NCBI RefSeq assembly: GCF_003732225.1
Contig: NZ_MOBJ01000005.1
Location: 62,001 to 126,000 of the forward strand
From: Pseudomonas brassicacearum
Lineage (GTDB): Bacteria > Pseudomonadota > Gammaproteobacteria > Pseudomonadales > Pseudomonadaceae
Reading direction: 5' to 3'
DNA length: 64,000 nt
Position numbers and translations under genes: made by a program. How positions within the stretch are numbered: position 1 is the first letter of the stretch; each line of letters opens with the position of its first letter. This document shows positions 1 to 10,018 of this stretch, one piece after another. The notes beneath the pieces are model-generated. The model was not told the DNA's origin and did not search any database. It saw only the letters and a list, made by a program, of their open reading frames with translations.

Positions 1-295
1 CGATCTGGTCGGCCGGGAGACTCGCGGTGTGATACCCGGGCTCCATGTTGGCCAGAATGCTGTTGATGTATTGCTGCAGGCTGGCAATGGCGCAAGCTAC
101 CGGGCTGGTGGGTACGTCCTGGCTAACCAGCACATCGAGTAGCCAGTAGTGGTAGAGGTCATTGGCTGTTTTGAGATGCTCGACGATCCCCAGGGGCTTC
201 AACGTCTTGTCATCAGGCATGATCGCTGACAGATAAAGTGCGAGCTGAGCATCACGCAGACTTTCGTTGAGTTGCTTTTCAATAGTGGCAGACAT
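1..295 (-). CDS. Tc toxin A-component, TcaB-like N-terminus (partial)
   Basis: This is the first 98 codons of a gene that runs off the left edge of the window. The visible translation contains the stretch LYHYWLLDVLVSQDV and later ANMEPGY, which resembles the region preceding the neuraminidase-like and pore-forming part of Tc toxin A subunits (TcdA/TcaB family). It starts 26 bp downstream of the TcaA-like gene on the same strand, behind an AAGGA ribosome binding site, so the two are very likely co-transcribed. Together they would make a split A subunit. Everything past residue 98 lies outside the window, so the pore-forming, receptor-binding and linker parts cannot be checked. The family assignment is by recognition of sequence pattern, not by a search. 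Confidence 0.75.
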   Translation of the reverse strand, partial: MSATIEKQLNESLRDAQLALYLSAIMPDDKTLKPLGIVEHLKTANDLYHYWLLDVLVSQDVPTSPVACAIASLQQYINSILANMEPGYHTASLPADQI

Positions 296-321
296 GTTCA
301 TTCCTTGAGCATGTAACGGGA

Positions 322-3300
322 TCAATGACTGGCGGCCATGACGGCTTCACCGACTTTCTTCCAGGTGCCGGGCGGGCTTGTGTTGTTCAGGGTCGTGGCG
401 CTGAGGAGTGACGCGGCAGACAGCCCGGTGGCCTTGCAGGTCGCGTGGCAGCGCATGACCCAATCCACGTCCTTCATTGTTCGGGCTTGTTGATCCGCTA
501 ACTTCGCAGTCAGAACACTGACTTCAACCGCTGTCCAGCTCAGTAGTTTGGCCAGGAAACTGTTGGTTGCCGTTGTGGTAGCGCCCGAATTGGCGAGGCG
601 TAGATAGCTCAGAAGGCTTTCTTCCGGGTGCTGATGGCGGGTCATGCAATGGTTGAAACGATCGAGCAGGTACAAGCTGCTCAGTGTCAGTTTCAACTGT
701 GTGCCCGGTGTTTCCAGCCAGTCGGGATGGCTCAGGAACAAGCGCAGGGCGCTGTTGCTCAGATGCAACTGAACGGCCGCTTCGGCGTGACGCAGGACAG
801 GGTGCAGTGCTGTGGGGAGTTGGGTTAGATGATTATTGCCCAGCGCATCAGTCAGGATCTTGTAGGTCGAGATGTTTGCCCATGACAGTACCCCTTTTGC
901 GCAGTTCATGGGGAGCTGAGAGGTTTCCTGCAAGAATTTTTCGATCAGGTGCAGTTGTCGATCGTGGGCAAGCAGCAGCAGGTCTTTGAGTTTCTTCTTG
1001 CAGTCGTCTTTGAGCACGCTGTTCAGTGTCAGCGGGTCGATGATGCTATTCAGCGCAGAGGCCAGGGTTTGTGGCACATCGTCTTCGATTCCGGGTGCGA
1101 AGTTTTTCACCAGGCCTCTGTTATCAAGTAGCTTTACAGCCAGTAGCTCGTTCCATTTGACGTTTTTCGGAAGCGACAGCTTTGCTAGTTCTTGTGGGGT
1201 GACTGCGCACTGGCGGGTATCGCTGTTCAGCTTGGTAAGGTGCTGCTGCAAACCTTGAAACGAATGATCATCACTGCCCATGGGTTCCAGGAGGCGTTGC
1301 AGCGTGGGAATGTCGAAGACGGATTCACTGAGCCAGTTTGTGATCCAGTCCATTTGCATTAGTACATCGAGCAGATCAAGCGTTTCTACGCCGGGAGTGG
1401 GGGAGGTGTCCTGGCTCAGCGTGACATTGGTGTAGGTGCGAGTTCGGGCAGGGTTTTCGGGTGGCTTAGCTTCTAGAATTACAAACGGAGCTTCATGGCG
1501 TATTAGTGCCTCGAGATCACCGGACAGTGTTATTTGAGAGCCCATTAGAGAGGTCTTTAGGTTAGCGAGAACGATCGGGATCAGGTCGATTTTGATTTTC
1601 AGGACGTCGCCGGTCCTGGTCTCGGGGGAACGGACGGTAATCTCATTAGCAGTATTTTTATTGGCGAACCATGAAGTATTGAGCTCCAGCGTTGAACCTG
1701 ACAGCAGCTGGAGAGGATTATCGGGATCGTTTTTCTCGGGTAAATGAAAGCGCGCGACCAACGTTAACCAAAGGTCATCCTCACGGGCTTCTATTCGGAG
1801 TGTGCGGATGTCTGAGTTGTTTGCTGTTGCCAAGCATTTAGAGATGCGTTCACCCCCCAGCAAGTTTGCCAGCACCGCGCTGTCGGCGATCGAAATACCG
1901 AACATTCGGGCAATCCGCGCTTGTCGGTAGATGGATGACAGCGTATGTAGATCACACTTCAGCGGGCCACGGTATTGCTTCGTGTTCTTGACGATCAGTA
2001 ATAGCGAGTCCTCGGTCATGGGCAGGCCAAGGCTGGCACTCAAGTGCTGGAGGATGGTATGCGAGGCCGGGTCTGAGTCGTCAGCAGAAAATGATCGACC
2101 ATCGAGTACCAGTGGCGTATCGAACAATCGGGCAGGATTGAATACCTGGTCGAATAAGGCGGGGGCATTGCCGGTGGCATAGGGGGATACTCGATAAAGT
2201 AAAGCAGCGAACTCTTCGGCGTTGATCGAGTAGCGACGGTTAAAGTAGCGATAAACACCAACAGTGCGCACTGTATGAGTGTCGAATTGCATGAGTGTGT
2301 TGCGCGGCACGTGTGATTGAAACGCGCCGATGATCAGGGTGTCCAACTCGGCGAAAGGGATATCGAGCCAGCGTTGCAAGCGGATCATCCGTTGCAGGCG
2401 TACGAGTCGCTGGTCTGTCGCGTTGTCTATTTCCTTAACCCCCTCATTTTTGATGATTGTCATGCTGTTGGCAGTGGTGGTGCCGACTGAGAAAGGGCCG
2501 TTTATATAACGAGCGCCATGCGGACTGGGCACTGAAACGGTCACTGGATAATTGCTGGATTGGCGTGGGGTGTTTTTGCCTTGCGAGAGCAGTGCTTCAA
2601 GTTGCTCTGCTTTCAGCTCGGTGCACTTCAGAAAAGTGTCGACTTGTTTCAGGCTGGACAGCTGATCAGTGCCATAGGTATTTTTCCAATAGTTTGTGGT
2701 CAGGGTTTGTTTTGTTGAGTCTTCTGTCAGCAATGCCTGCTGCTGTGGACCTAGCCCGGACATCAGCTGTTGTGCGTCGCCAGGGGGGGACGTCAGTACC
2801 TGGCCATACAGCATGTTGACTGTCTGTGTGATGGGAAGATTCGTCGAGATGAGGTAGTTCAATTCTCCCAGCGATGTTTTTTTTTCGTTGAGGCCCAACA
2901 GGCACTGATGGTGGAAAATCTCATAGGGAAGGGCAAAGGGATAGCGTCGTTGCGCCAGTACCGTGTACGTCGACTTGTCCTTGTCAGTGGTGCTCTTCAG
3001 CGCCTCCTGAATACTCTTGTTCAGGATGTCATTGACAATCTGGAGCATGGGTTGTGGGGTAAAGGTGCTTTGCTGATCAATTGATAGCGTCGCGAGATCC
3101 GGTCTTCGCTTTTCCAGAAGGATTCGGTTGGAGAATTCAGCGTTTGATTGAGAGGCACTGGTTTCCAGTTGCTTGGCAAACAGGTACAGGGCTCGGAGGT
3201 AGGCAGCAGGCGAGTCGACGGCTGCGATCGAATCGATTTTGCAGGAATCGTCCCAGTTTTCCTTGAACAGGTTGGTGTAGGTGGGGCCTTGTTTTTCGAC

Positions 3301-3594
3301 TGCACGAATGCCTGAGGGGTGCCAATGGTGTTGTGCTGTTCCGGATGAGAGTTGCTGCTCTCGATACAGATGGCTTATCTGGGCGGCGAAACATTTTGCG
3401 TTGTCGTAGAGCTGCCCGATGTCGATCTTCTCGGTGCGGCTTTTGAGCTTCTCCTTGAGGCTGGCTTCGGTGAGTCGGGTGATATCGAAAACCGATGTGA
3501 ACTTCAGTGTTTCCTCGAAGAATTTTTGTAGTTCCAAATTATTGGTGGAGGCGCTGCTCTTGATAAGTGCCTGGAGTAATGGATAGCCGTCCAT
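322..3594 (-). CDS. Tc toxin subunit A, TcaA-like (VRP1/SpvA family)
   Basis: The product of about 1090 residues belongs to the N-terminal half of Tc insecticidal toxin A subunits, the part related to the Salmonella virulence plasmid 28-kDa protein (VRP1). In the family this half forms the alpha-helical shell around the translocation pore; the rest of the A subunit is on the next gene. An in-frame ATG lies at 3630, but the ATG at 3594 (MDGYPLLQ) is preceded by AGGAG at 10-nt spacing while 3630 has no visible site, so I prefer 3594. No signal peptide is seen, as expected for Tc toxins. The B and C components (TcdB/TccC-like) are not in the window. Its insecticidal role is inferred from family only. 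Confidence 0.85.
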   Translation of the reverse strand: MDGYPLLQALIKSSASTNNLELQKFFEETLKFTSVFDITRLTEASLKEKLKSRTEKIDIGQLYDNAKCFAAQISHLYREQQLSSGTAQHHWHPSGIRAVEKQGPTYTNLFKENWDDSCKIDSIAAVDSPAAYLRALYLFAKQLETSASQSNAEFSNRILLEKRRPDLATLSIDQQSTFTPQPMLQIVNDILNKSIQEALKSTTDKDKSTYTVLAQRRYPFALPYEIFHHQCLLGLNEKKTSLGELNYLISTNLPITQTVNMLYGQVLTSPPGDAQQLMSGLGPQQQALLTEDSTKQTLTTNYWKNTYGTDQLSSLKQVDTFLKCTELKAEQLEALLSQGKNTPRQSSNYPVTVSVPSPHGARYINGPFSVGTTTANSMTIIKNEGVKEIDNATDQRLVRLQRMIRLQRWLDIPFAELDTLIIGAFQSHVPRNTLMQFDTHTVRTVGVYRYFNRRYSINAEEFAALLYRVSPYATGNAPALFDQVFNPARLFDTPLVLDGRSFSADDSDPASHTILQHLSASLGLPMTEDSLLLIVKNTKQYRGPLKCDLHTLSSIYRQARIARMFGISIADSAVLANLLGGERISKCLATANNSDIRTLRIEAREDDLWLTLVARFHLPEKNDPDNPLQLLSGSTLELNTSWFANKNTANEITVRSPETRTGDVLKIKIDLIPIVLANLKTSLMGSQITLSGDLEALIRHEAPFVILEAKPPENPARTRTYTNVTLSQDTSPTPGVETLDLLDVLMQMDWITNWLSESVFDIPTLQRLLEPMGSDDHSFQGLQQHLTKLNSDTRQCAVTPQELAKLSLPKNVKWNELLAVKLLDNRGLVKNFAPGIEDDVPQTLASALNSIIDPLTLNSVLKDDCKKKLKDLLLLAHDRQLHLIEKFLQETSQLPMNCAKGVLSWANISTYKILTDALGNNHLTQLPTALHPVLRHAEAAVQLHLSNSALRLFLSHPDWLETPGTQLKLTLSSLYLLDRFNHCMTRHQHPEESLLSYLRLANSGATTTATNSFLAKLLSWTAVEVSVLTAKLADQQARTMKDVDWVMRCHATCKATGLSAASLLSATTLNNTSPPGTWKKVGEAVMAASH

Positions 3595-3739
3595 GCCGAT
3601 GAGTCTCCTATGTAGTGGAGCTATCGACATTACTGCATGGGGGGATTGAGCACCGTCAGCTTTCCATTGTATGGAGAACTGGAAAAATCGCCGTTTGGAC
3701 GGGAGAGACTCCTATTAACCTGTAGGAGTTCGACACTAC

Positions 3740-3779
3740 TTGCTCCCCCGGTCGGCACGAGTGCTAAAGGGGGGAGCAA
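3740..3779 (-). terminator. Stem-loop between MCP and tcaA-like genes
   Basis: Perfect 10-bp arms (TTGCTCCCCC at 3740-3749, GGGGGAGCAA at 3770-3779) enclose a nested GCAC/GTGC hairpin. It lies just downstream of the minus-strand chemoreceptor stop codon, so it probably ends that transcript. There is no long T tract, so it could also be a regulatory hairpin. Confidence 0.5.
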
Positions 3780-3786
3780 CTGAGGC

Positions 3787-5706
3787 TCAAACCCGGAAGT
3801 GGCTCACCATCATCTGCAACTGATTGCCCAACCGCGCCAGCTCAACACTGGACGCGGCGGTTTCATCGCTGGCGGCGGCAGTTTGCTCGGAGACGTCGCG
3901 CACGTTGATGATGCTGCGGCTGATCTCTTCGGCCACCGCGCTTTGCTGCTCGGCAGCGGCGGCGATCTGCTGGTTCATCGACTGAATGTTCGACACCGTG
4001 CGGGTGATGTTTTCCAGTGACACACCGGCCTTGCGGGTCAGCTCGACACTGCTGTCGGTCAGGCTGCGGCTGTTGTTCATCACGGCGGCTACTTGCTTGG
4101 TGCCGTTCTGCAGGCCGGCGACCAGACCTTCGATTTCCTCGGTGGATTTCTGCGTGCGTTGGGCCAGGCCGCGCACTTCGTCAGCGACCACGGCGAAACC
4201 ACGACCGGCTTCACCCGCGCGAGCGGCTTCGATGGCGGCGTTGAGCGCCAGCAGGTTGGTCTGTTCGGCGACGGCCTTGATCACGTCCATGACGCTGCCG
4301 ATCTTGTCGCTTTCCTGTTGCAACACGGTCATGGCTTCGGTGGAGCGCACCACTTCGCTGGCCAGACGTTCGATCTGAGCGATCGCTTCGTTGACCACTT
4401 TATCGCCTTCGCGGGCTTCACCATCAGCCGCTGCTGCCGCTTGCGAAGCTTGTTCGGCGTTGCGTGCGACTTCCTGCACGGTGGCCGTCATCTCGTGCAT
4501 GGCGGTGGCAACCTGATCGGTTTCGATCTTCTGGCTGTTGACCCCGGCGCTGGTTTCTTCGGTGACGGCCGACAGCTCTTCGGCAGCGCTGGCGATCTGC
4601 GTGACGCCATCGCGGATGCCGCTGATCAAGTCGCGCAGGGTGACGCCCATCCGTGCGATGCCTTGCTGCAACACCCCGAGTTCGTCACGACGGGAGACGT
4701 GGACGTCATGGGTCAGGTCGCCGCCGGCGATACGCTCGACCACCGCCAGGGTTTCGCGCAGTGGCCGGGTGATTTGCCGGGTGATGGTCACGGCCGCGAG
4801 AACGCCGACCAGCAACGCCAACAATGTGCTGATCAGTTGCAGGGTGCGTGCCCGGGCGCTTTCGGCGTCACGGCGATCCAGCTGGATCTGATACAGCGCG
4901 TCACTGCGCGCAACGATGTCATTGCCCTGGACGGTCATTTCCTGGCGAGCCACGACCGCGTCGCTGTTGGCCGCCTTGTAGGCCTGCAAGGCGCTGCGGT
5001 AATTGAGCAGCGCGCTTTGCAGCTGGCGCAACGCGTCTTGCTGGCTGTCGGCGAAATGCGTGTTGAGTGTTTTCAGGCTGGCGATGGCCGCGTCCAGTTG
5101 GGCGACGGCTTTTTGCTCGGTGGCCGGAGTGCTGTCGTTGGTGTAGCCGCGAACTTCGTAGCGGGCGAGCTGAAACTGTTCCTTGGCCCCGGTAATGGCC
5201 TGGAACTGCTCGAAGCGTTGATCGCTCAAGGGCATCTGGCGCACGCGGGTGTCGATCTCATTGATCAGCGTGTTGGCGCTTTCGGCATTCTCGCCCATGG
5301 CCTGACGTGCGGCGCCTGCGGTCCGATAGGCGTTGCGCATTTTGTTCAATGATTGCTGGTAGGCATCGATGACCGCGCCCTGCTCATTGAGCAGTTTGAG
5401 GTTTTCCGGGCTCTTGAGGCTCGACAGCAGTTTTTGCTGCTGGGCCTTGAAGCCGTCGAGGGCGGTTTGTACGGTCTGCGCCACGGTTTCGTCGCCGTCG
5501 GCCAGCATGTACTGCAAACGGGTGACCCGCAGTTTGGTCAGCCCCGCGTTGAGCTGAGTGATATCGCTCATCCAGTTACTGCGGTCGATCAGCCCACCCA
5601 GGCTGGTCCAGCCAGTCAGGGCGAGGATGCACGTAAGGGCCAGCACCAGGCCGAAACCCAGGCTCAGCTTCAGGTTGACGCTGATGTTGGCGAACCAGCT
5701 ATTCAT
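3787..5706 (-). CDS. Methyl-accepting chemotaxis protein
   Basis: A 639-residue transmembrane chemoreceptor. It has a first membrane helix at about residues 12-33, a long helical periplasmic sensor of about 250 residues (the size of helical-bimodular HBM domains), a second membrane helix near 288-309, a HAMP domain to about 362, and a long cytoplasmic signalling coiled coil. The conserved CheA/CheW-contacting tip [20 protein letters not shown] is intact near residue 480-500. It would relay ligand binding to the CheA kinase. The ATG at 5706 follows GGAGG at 8-nt spacing, which settles the start over the TTG one codon upstream. The ligand is unknown; HBM receptors often sense organic acids, but that is not shown here. 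Confidence 0.95.
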   Translation of the reverse strand: MNSWFANISVNLKLSLGFGLVLALTCILALTGWTSLGGLIDRSNWMSDITQLNAGLTKLRVTRLQYMLADGDETVAQTVQTALDGFKAQQQKLLSSLKSPENLKLLNEQGAVIDAYQQSLNKMRNAYRTAGAARQAMGENAESANTLINEIDTRVRQMPLSDQRFEQFQAITGAKEQFQLARYEVRGYTNDSTPATEQKAVAQLDAAIASLKTLNTHFADSQQDALRQLQSALLNYRSALQAYKAANSDAVVARQEMTVQGNDIVARSDALYQIQLDRRDAESARARTLQLISTLLALLVGVLAAVTITRQITRPLRETLAVVERIAGGDLTHDVHVSRRDELGVLQQGIARMGVTLRDLISGIRDGVTQIASAAEELSAVTEETSAGVNSQKIETDQVATAMHEMTATVQEVARNAEQASQAAAAADGEAREGDKVVNEAIAQIERLASEVVRSTEAMTVLQQESDKIGSVMDVIKAVAEQTNLLALNAAIEAARAGEAGRGFAVVADEVRGLAQRTQKSTEEIEGLVAGLQNGTKQVAAVMNNSRSLTDSSVELTRKAGVSLENITRTVSNIQSMNQQIAAAAEQQSAVAEEISRSIINVRDVSEQTAAASDETAASSVELARLGNQLQMMVSHFRV

Positions 5707-5962
5707 CAAAAATTCCTCCAGGAACGTTGCGCTTCTTGATCGTCAGTTGGCTGGAAGATTATTGTTTTTGGCGGCCAGCAGAATGTGTTCGTAGGGATGT
5801 ATCGGCGGCAGGCGCGATAGCTGAAACGTTTTTCGTAACGAGAAAATACTGAGCATGCTCGTCGGTTGAGCATTTTTCACATTCATTTCACTGGGTACTT
5901 ATGCACTAACTTCTAATGTCGGCCGTACAATTGGGCATTCGAGAGTCAGAGGCAGTTTGAAA

Positions 5963-6640
5963 GTGGAATCAAGACGGGGTCGTCCGAGTATCAAGCGTTC
6001 ACTGAGTATGGGTGGGCTCACTCGCGTCAAATACGGTGCCTTTGTACTGCTGGCGGCACTCTTTGTTATTGCGCTGACATTCTGGCTGCTCCGACCTGCT
6101 GGCCCTGCGGACCTGGCTCACGGCAACATCAGCGGCGACAAGGCCTTGGCCGCCAGTTGGGCCAAGGGCGATACGATTGTGCTGATCCGTCACGTTGAGC
6201 GATGCGACCACTCCAGTGCTCCTTGCCTGGACAGTGCCGATGGCATTACCGAGCGCGCGCGCAGCGTGGCTACCGGGATTGGTTCGCAGTTTGCGCACCT
6301 GGGCCTGACTAACGCTGACATCTACAACAGCCCGTTGACGCGGGCCGTACAAACGTCGCACTACATGTTCGACACGCTTGGCAGCGCCCAGGACTGGCTC
6401 TTCAACTGCAAAGGCACGATGCTGCGTGACGTGCTGGCGCACAAGGTCGCCGGTCGTAACCTGGTGCTGGTCACCCACAGCGAGTGCATGGCGCAACTGG
6501 AAAAAGAACTGAAGTTGCCGACGTCGTCGACCCCGGGGTACGGCGCGTCGCTGTTTTTTACGCTTGATACTGCGCAAACCAAGCCGAAACTGCTTGGGCT
6601 TATCGAAGCCTCTGACTGGCAATCAGTCGAGATCAAGTAA
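5963..6640 (+). CDS. Histidine phosphatase family protein (Ais-like)
   Basis: The product has one N-terminal membrane helix (YGAFVLLAALFVIALTFWLL, about residues 24-43) followed by a periplasmic histidine-phosphatase domain. The phosphohistidine motif LIRHVER is present near residue 75, and a second catalytic-type histidine lies in VTHSE. The overall pattern resembles Ais/PmrG, which in enterobacteria removes phosphate from core lipopolysaccharide heptose. The gene is convergent with an ArnT-like glycosyltransferase, which agrees with an envelope-modification role. The start is uncertain: GTG 5963 has AGAGG at 10-nt spacing, TTG 5957 is too close to that site, and ATG 6008 lies just before the membrane helix without a visible site. 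Confidence 0.75.
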   Translation: MESRRGRPSIKRSLSMGGLTRVKYGAFVLLAALFVIALTFWLLRPAGPADLAHGNISGDKALAASWAKGDTIVLIRHVERCDHSSAPCLDSADGITERARSVATGIGSQFAHLGLTNADIYNSPLTRAVQTSHYMFDTLGSAQDWLFNCKGTMLRDVLAHKVAGRNLVLVTHSECMAQLEKELKLPTSSTPGYGASLFFTLDTAQTKPKLLGLIEASDWQSVEIK

Positions 6641-6710
6641 GCCACCCCAAAGACGAACAGACTCAGGTGTTGGGCTGATACTCAAAGTTTCTGCTTTCAC
6701 CGGACAATAA

Positions 6711-6739
6711 AAAACGGCACCTGCATCAGGTGCCGTTTT
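6711..6739. terminator. Bidirectional intrinsic terminator
   Basis: Perfect 13-bp arms (AAAACGGCACCTG and its complement) separated by CAT. Both strands have a T-rich tail. It sits between the convergent histidine phosphatase and glycosyltransferase genes and can serve both. Confidence 0.9.
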
Positions 6740-6754
6740 CTTTTGCTGGCTGTT

Positions 6755-8215
6755 TTAGAGGGTGACGAAGTAGTACACCTGACGCCCCACCAGTATTTGC
6801 TTCACTATTTTCAACGGTGCTGTGGGTTCTGAATTGCCGGCAAGCAGCGCCACATTGGTTGGGGAGGCGGCGAGAAACGCCGTCAACTCGGCATCGGTCT
6901 CCAGGTCCTTGAGCAGACTATGGGTGTAGAACACGGTCGCCCCGGCGGTCCGTTCGTTTGCCTGGAACAGCGCTACTTCCTGGCCGTTGGCCTGCATGGC
7001 CTGGATTTGATCGGTCAATGGCAGGAACGACTCTTTGCGGTCGGCACGTGGAAACGCCCATTGGGCCGCGGACAGATAAGCAACGATGAACAGACTGATG
7101 ATGCCGATCGCGATACCACGACGATTGCGGGCGATTTTACCGACCAGGGTCGACGCTTCGGTGTGCTGGCGCAGACGCTCGAACAGCACGGCGGCATATT
7201 CCGCTGCGATTACGGCGGCGGCCGGTGTCAGTGACATCAGGTACACCGTGCGCTTGCTCGACGCGAGGGTCAGCATCAGGAATTGTGCGAGCAGCCACAG
7301 CGTAAAGAACAACAGATAGCGATTGTTCGCCAGGCTCTTACGGAAATGCCACAGCCCCAGATACACCAGGATATTCCACGGCAGGAAGGCTTCCGGCAGT
7401 TTGGCCAGGTAGTAATAGAACGGCTCGTAGTGACCGGCTTGAACGAACGAACCGCTGAAGCGACCGACGCTGTTGGTCAGCAGCACTTCGGCCAGTGCCT
7501 GCGAGCCGCCGCGCTGATAGAGCATGAAGAGCCAGATCACCAAGGGGATCAGCCCGAGCAGGGTCGCCAGTGCCGGGCCTATCCAGCGCGGCAGGCTGAA
7601 GCGTTTGTCGATCAGGCTCTCGGTCAGCAAATAGGCGAAGATCACCACGCCCGGCATCGCCAGACCGAGCACGCCTTTGCTCAACGTGGCGATGGCAATG
7701 CCGACGGCGAAAAGTAGCCAGCTGCCCAGGGCTCCACGCTGTTCGGCGTGTTGGCGATGGGCCTGATAGAACGAAAGCAGCGCCAGGGTTACGCCGAGGC
7801 TCAGCAGTGCGTCTTCACCGACACCGCGAACGTTGCCCCAGTAACTGGCCATGGTTGCCAGCATGATCCCGGCGACCAAGGCGATGGTCGTTGGCCGACC
7901 GAACCGACGCAGCATGGTGTATAGCAGCATCACGCTGAACAACCCGGCGAAGGCCGACGCCAGCCGCACTGCCCATGGCGTGCCACCGAAGGCACGAATC
8001 GCCCCGGCATCGAGCCACAGACTCAGAGGCGGCTTCTCCAGAAAGGGCTGCCCAAACAGGCGCGGCGTCACCCAATCGTTATCCAGGTGCATTTCCATGG
8101 CGATGCCGGCAACCCGGGCTTCGGTGGAACCTTGTAACTGGTGATTGCCGAGGGCAAAGAAGAACAGCAGGCAGGTGAGTAGAAACAGAAGTGGGGCAGG
8201 GCGTGACATAGGCAT
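6755..8215 (-). CDS. Glycosyltransferase family 39, ArnT-like
   Basis: An integral membrane protein of about 486 residues with many hydrophobic helices. The N-terminal region carries the ArnT/GT39 signature: EARVAGIAMEM, then DWVTPRLFGQPFLEKPPL. In the family, the EAR-type loop and the PFLEKPPL segment form the periplasmic active site that transfers a sugar from an undecaprenyl-phosphate donor to lipid A or another acceptor. It is shorter than typical ArnT (about 550 residues), and no arnBCADEF genes are visible, so the sugar and acceptor cannot be named. I chose the ATG at 8215; an in-frame ATG at 8209 is equally possible because neither has a strong ribosome binding site, and upstream ATGs lack support. 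Confidence 0.8.
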   Translation of the reverse strand: MPMSRPAPLLFLLTCLLFFFALGNHQLQGSTEARVAGIAMEMHLDNDWVTPRLFGQPFLEKPPLSLWLDAGAIRAFGGTPWAVRLASAFAGLFSVMLLYTMLRRFGRPTTIALVAGIMLATMASYWGNVRGVGEDALLSLGVTLALLSFYQAHRQHAEQRGALGSWLLFAVGIAIATLSKGVLGLAMPGVVIFAYLLTESLIDKRFSLPRWIGPALATLLGLIPLVIWLFMLYQRGGSQALAEVLLTNSVGRFSGSFVQAGHYEPFYYYLAKLPEAFLPWNILVYLGLWHFRKSLANNRYLLFFTLWLLAQFLMLTLASSKRTVYLMSLTPAAAVIAAEYAAVLFERLRQHTEASTLVGKIARNRRGIAIGIISLFIVAYLSAAQWAFPRADRKESFLPLTDQIQAMQANGQEVALFQANERTAGATVFYTHSLLKDLETDAELTAFLAASPTNVALLAGNSEPTAPLKIVKQILVGRQVYYFVTL

Positions 8216-8376
8216 CAGGCTACCAAAGGATGAGGGCCGAGAGTAAAACAGGACTCGAAAGTATACGAGGCCACTTCTTAACAAATTGTGAATTGGAAAC
8301 ATTATTGGCAAAGACGACAGGTTTATAGCTCAGCAGAACCAGGTCGGTCACCCTTTGTATCTTTTGGGGAGCGTGC

Positions 8377-9786
8377 CTAAGGCCAATGATCAGCGGCAAA
8401 GGCAGCTTCCGAACGGGCCTGTAGCTTGCCTTTGCGGCAGGCCGTTTGAAAACGTTCGAAGTCGCGTTCGTTCTGGTCGGAGTAGGCCTTGGCGTACTTG
8501 AACAACGCATTAGCCATGACGTCGCTCTTGCCAATGTAACCGCTGATCTGCGCAGCTTTCCCGGAGGCTTTGGCGTGGGCTCGAGCCAGGGCTTTGCCGC
8601 AGATGTGGCCATAGGCGGAAAAGGTTTCAGCATCGAAGGTTTCCAGCTCCGCCGAGATTTTCATATCCCGTAGCTGGCGCACGTAGAAGTGCTGGCCATT
8701 GGGGCTGGTGGTCCAGCCGAGAAACAGATCGCTGGCCGACTGCATCAGGCGCTGGCCTTCAACCACTCGCTGGCCGTCATGGCGTATCCGCGATTTGGCT
8801 TTGACGTAATCGGCAATCACCGAGCGACGTGCTTCCTTGAGTTGCAAGAACAGCGGTCGTTCCTGATCGTCGGTCAGCAAAGCGACCAGGCAGCGCGTCC
8901 CGACGCTGCCCACCCCAACGACCTTGAACGCCAGGTCCTGGGCCTGGAAACGCGCCAGTAAATTGCGACGATCGCCCATCAGCGTGGCTCGGTAATCGTG
9001 CATGAGGGTGTCGTACGGTGGCCGCCAATCGTCCACGCGCATCCAGTCATCATCGGCGTCCAGCAGCGTTGTGTCTTTGTGCAGGTGGAAGATTTGTGGC
9101 AGTTCATCACGAATCAGCAAGCGGCCGTGTTTATCGCGCTCGCATATCTTGGGCAGCAGTTCGGCATGGGTACGATGCTGGGCTTTGTTGATGGCGTTTT
9201 TCACATGCTCAAGCGTGCTGGTGGAGGGTTCCTGCTTGAGCAAGTCGTTGTAACCGAGGGCGTCGTACCAGATTTCCAGGGCACTTTGTTCGGCACATTC
9301 GGCCATGCTCTGTTGATAGGCTGCGACCACACGGCGACAGATGGCTTCCTCTACTGAAGCACCATGGCGCAGGTCGCGAATGGCGACCAGAAAGCTCGTC
9401 ACCAGCCGTTTCAGGTCCCATTCCCAGGGGCCGGGGTGAACTTCATCGAAGTCGTTGACGCTGAACAGCAGGTTGCGTTCCGGTGTGCCAAAACCACCGA
9501 AGTTCATCAGGTGACAATCGCCGCAAATGGTTGAATGCAGCCCCATGTCCGGCGTACCGGACAGGTCGTGGGCATGCAGCAGGGCGTTGCCGCGATAGAA
9601 GGCGAAAGGCGAAACCAGCATGCGCCCGTAGCGCAACTCGACCAGCGAGCGGATTCGCCCTTCACTGGAGGCCTTGATCAAGGGCAGCGGGTCGCGATCA
9701 GTCTTCCCTTGCAGCGCCTGGGCGTTGCGGGAGCACTGCTTGCGCGCATCCTTGCCCTCTTTCAGGCGATCTTTGAGGGTGGTCAT
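8377..9786 (-). CDS. DUF2252 domain-containing protein
   Basis: A 469-residue soluble protein matching the DUF2252 family by its pattern: YRGNALLHAHDL, then GDCHLMNFGGF, then VNDFDEVHPGPWEWDLKRL. The GD-H-N and NDFDE motifs resemble the catalytic and metal-binding segments of aminoglycoside-phosphotransferase-like kinases, which suggests a kinase fold, though the substrate is unknown. The ATG follows AAGGGA at a good distance. It stands alone between the minus-strand ArnT-like gene and a plus-strand transporter, with 160 bp to the former, so no operon partner points to a function. Confidence 0.85.
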   Translation of the reverse strand: MTTLKDRLKEGKDARKQCSRNAQALQGKTDRDPLPLIKASSEGRIRSLVELRYGRMLVSPFAFYRGNALLHAHDLSGTPDMGLHSTICGDCHLMNFGGFGTPERNLLFSVNDFDEVHPGPWEWDLKRLVTSFLVAIRDLRHGASVEEAICRRVVAAYQQSMAECAEQSALEIWYDALGYNDLLKQEPSTSTLEHVKNAINKAQHRTHAELLPKICERDKHGRLLIRDELPQIFHLHKDTTLLDADDDWMRVDDWRPPYDTLMHDYRATLMGDRRNLLARFQAQDLAFKVVGVGSVGTRCLVALLTDDQERPLFLQLKEARRSVIADYVKAKSRIRHDGQRVVEGQRLMQSASDLFLGWTTSPNGQHFYVRQLRDMKISAELETFDAETFSAYGHICGKALARAHAKASGKAAQISGYIGKSDVMANALFKYAKAYSDQNERDFERFQTACRKGKLQARSEAAFAADHWP

Positions 9787-10018
9787 GAGATCCCTTTCGA
9801 GGTGGCTGAATGGCGTGCAACTAACAGCACTGGCACGTGCGGTTTTGTCCGTGGGACACGTACCGCGTCCGCTTGAAAGCTAGCAGGAATCCTGCTGTTA
9901 GCCAGTCATTGCGTTGGCTGGCAAGACTGAACGGGTCGACACAATGGCGTGCTTGGCACCTTGGCGAGCCCATTGAAAAGCCGACTAGTCTTTAACCTAT
10001 TGATGGGCCTGCCGAGGT

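Noticed and set aside
5790..5830. Possible FliA (sigma-28) promoter upstream of the chemoreceptor
   Set aside because: GCCGATAC on the minus strand resembles the -10 half, but no TAAA-like -35 element lies at the required 11-bp distance.
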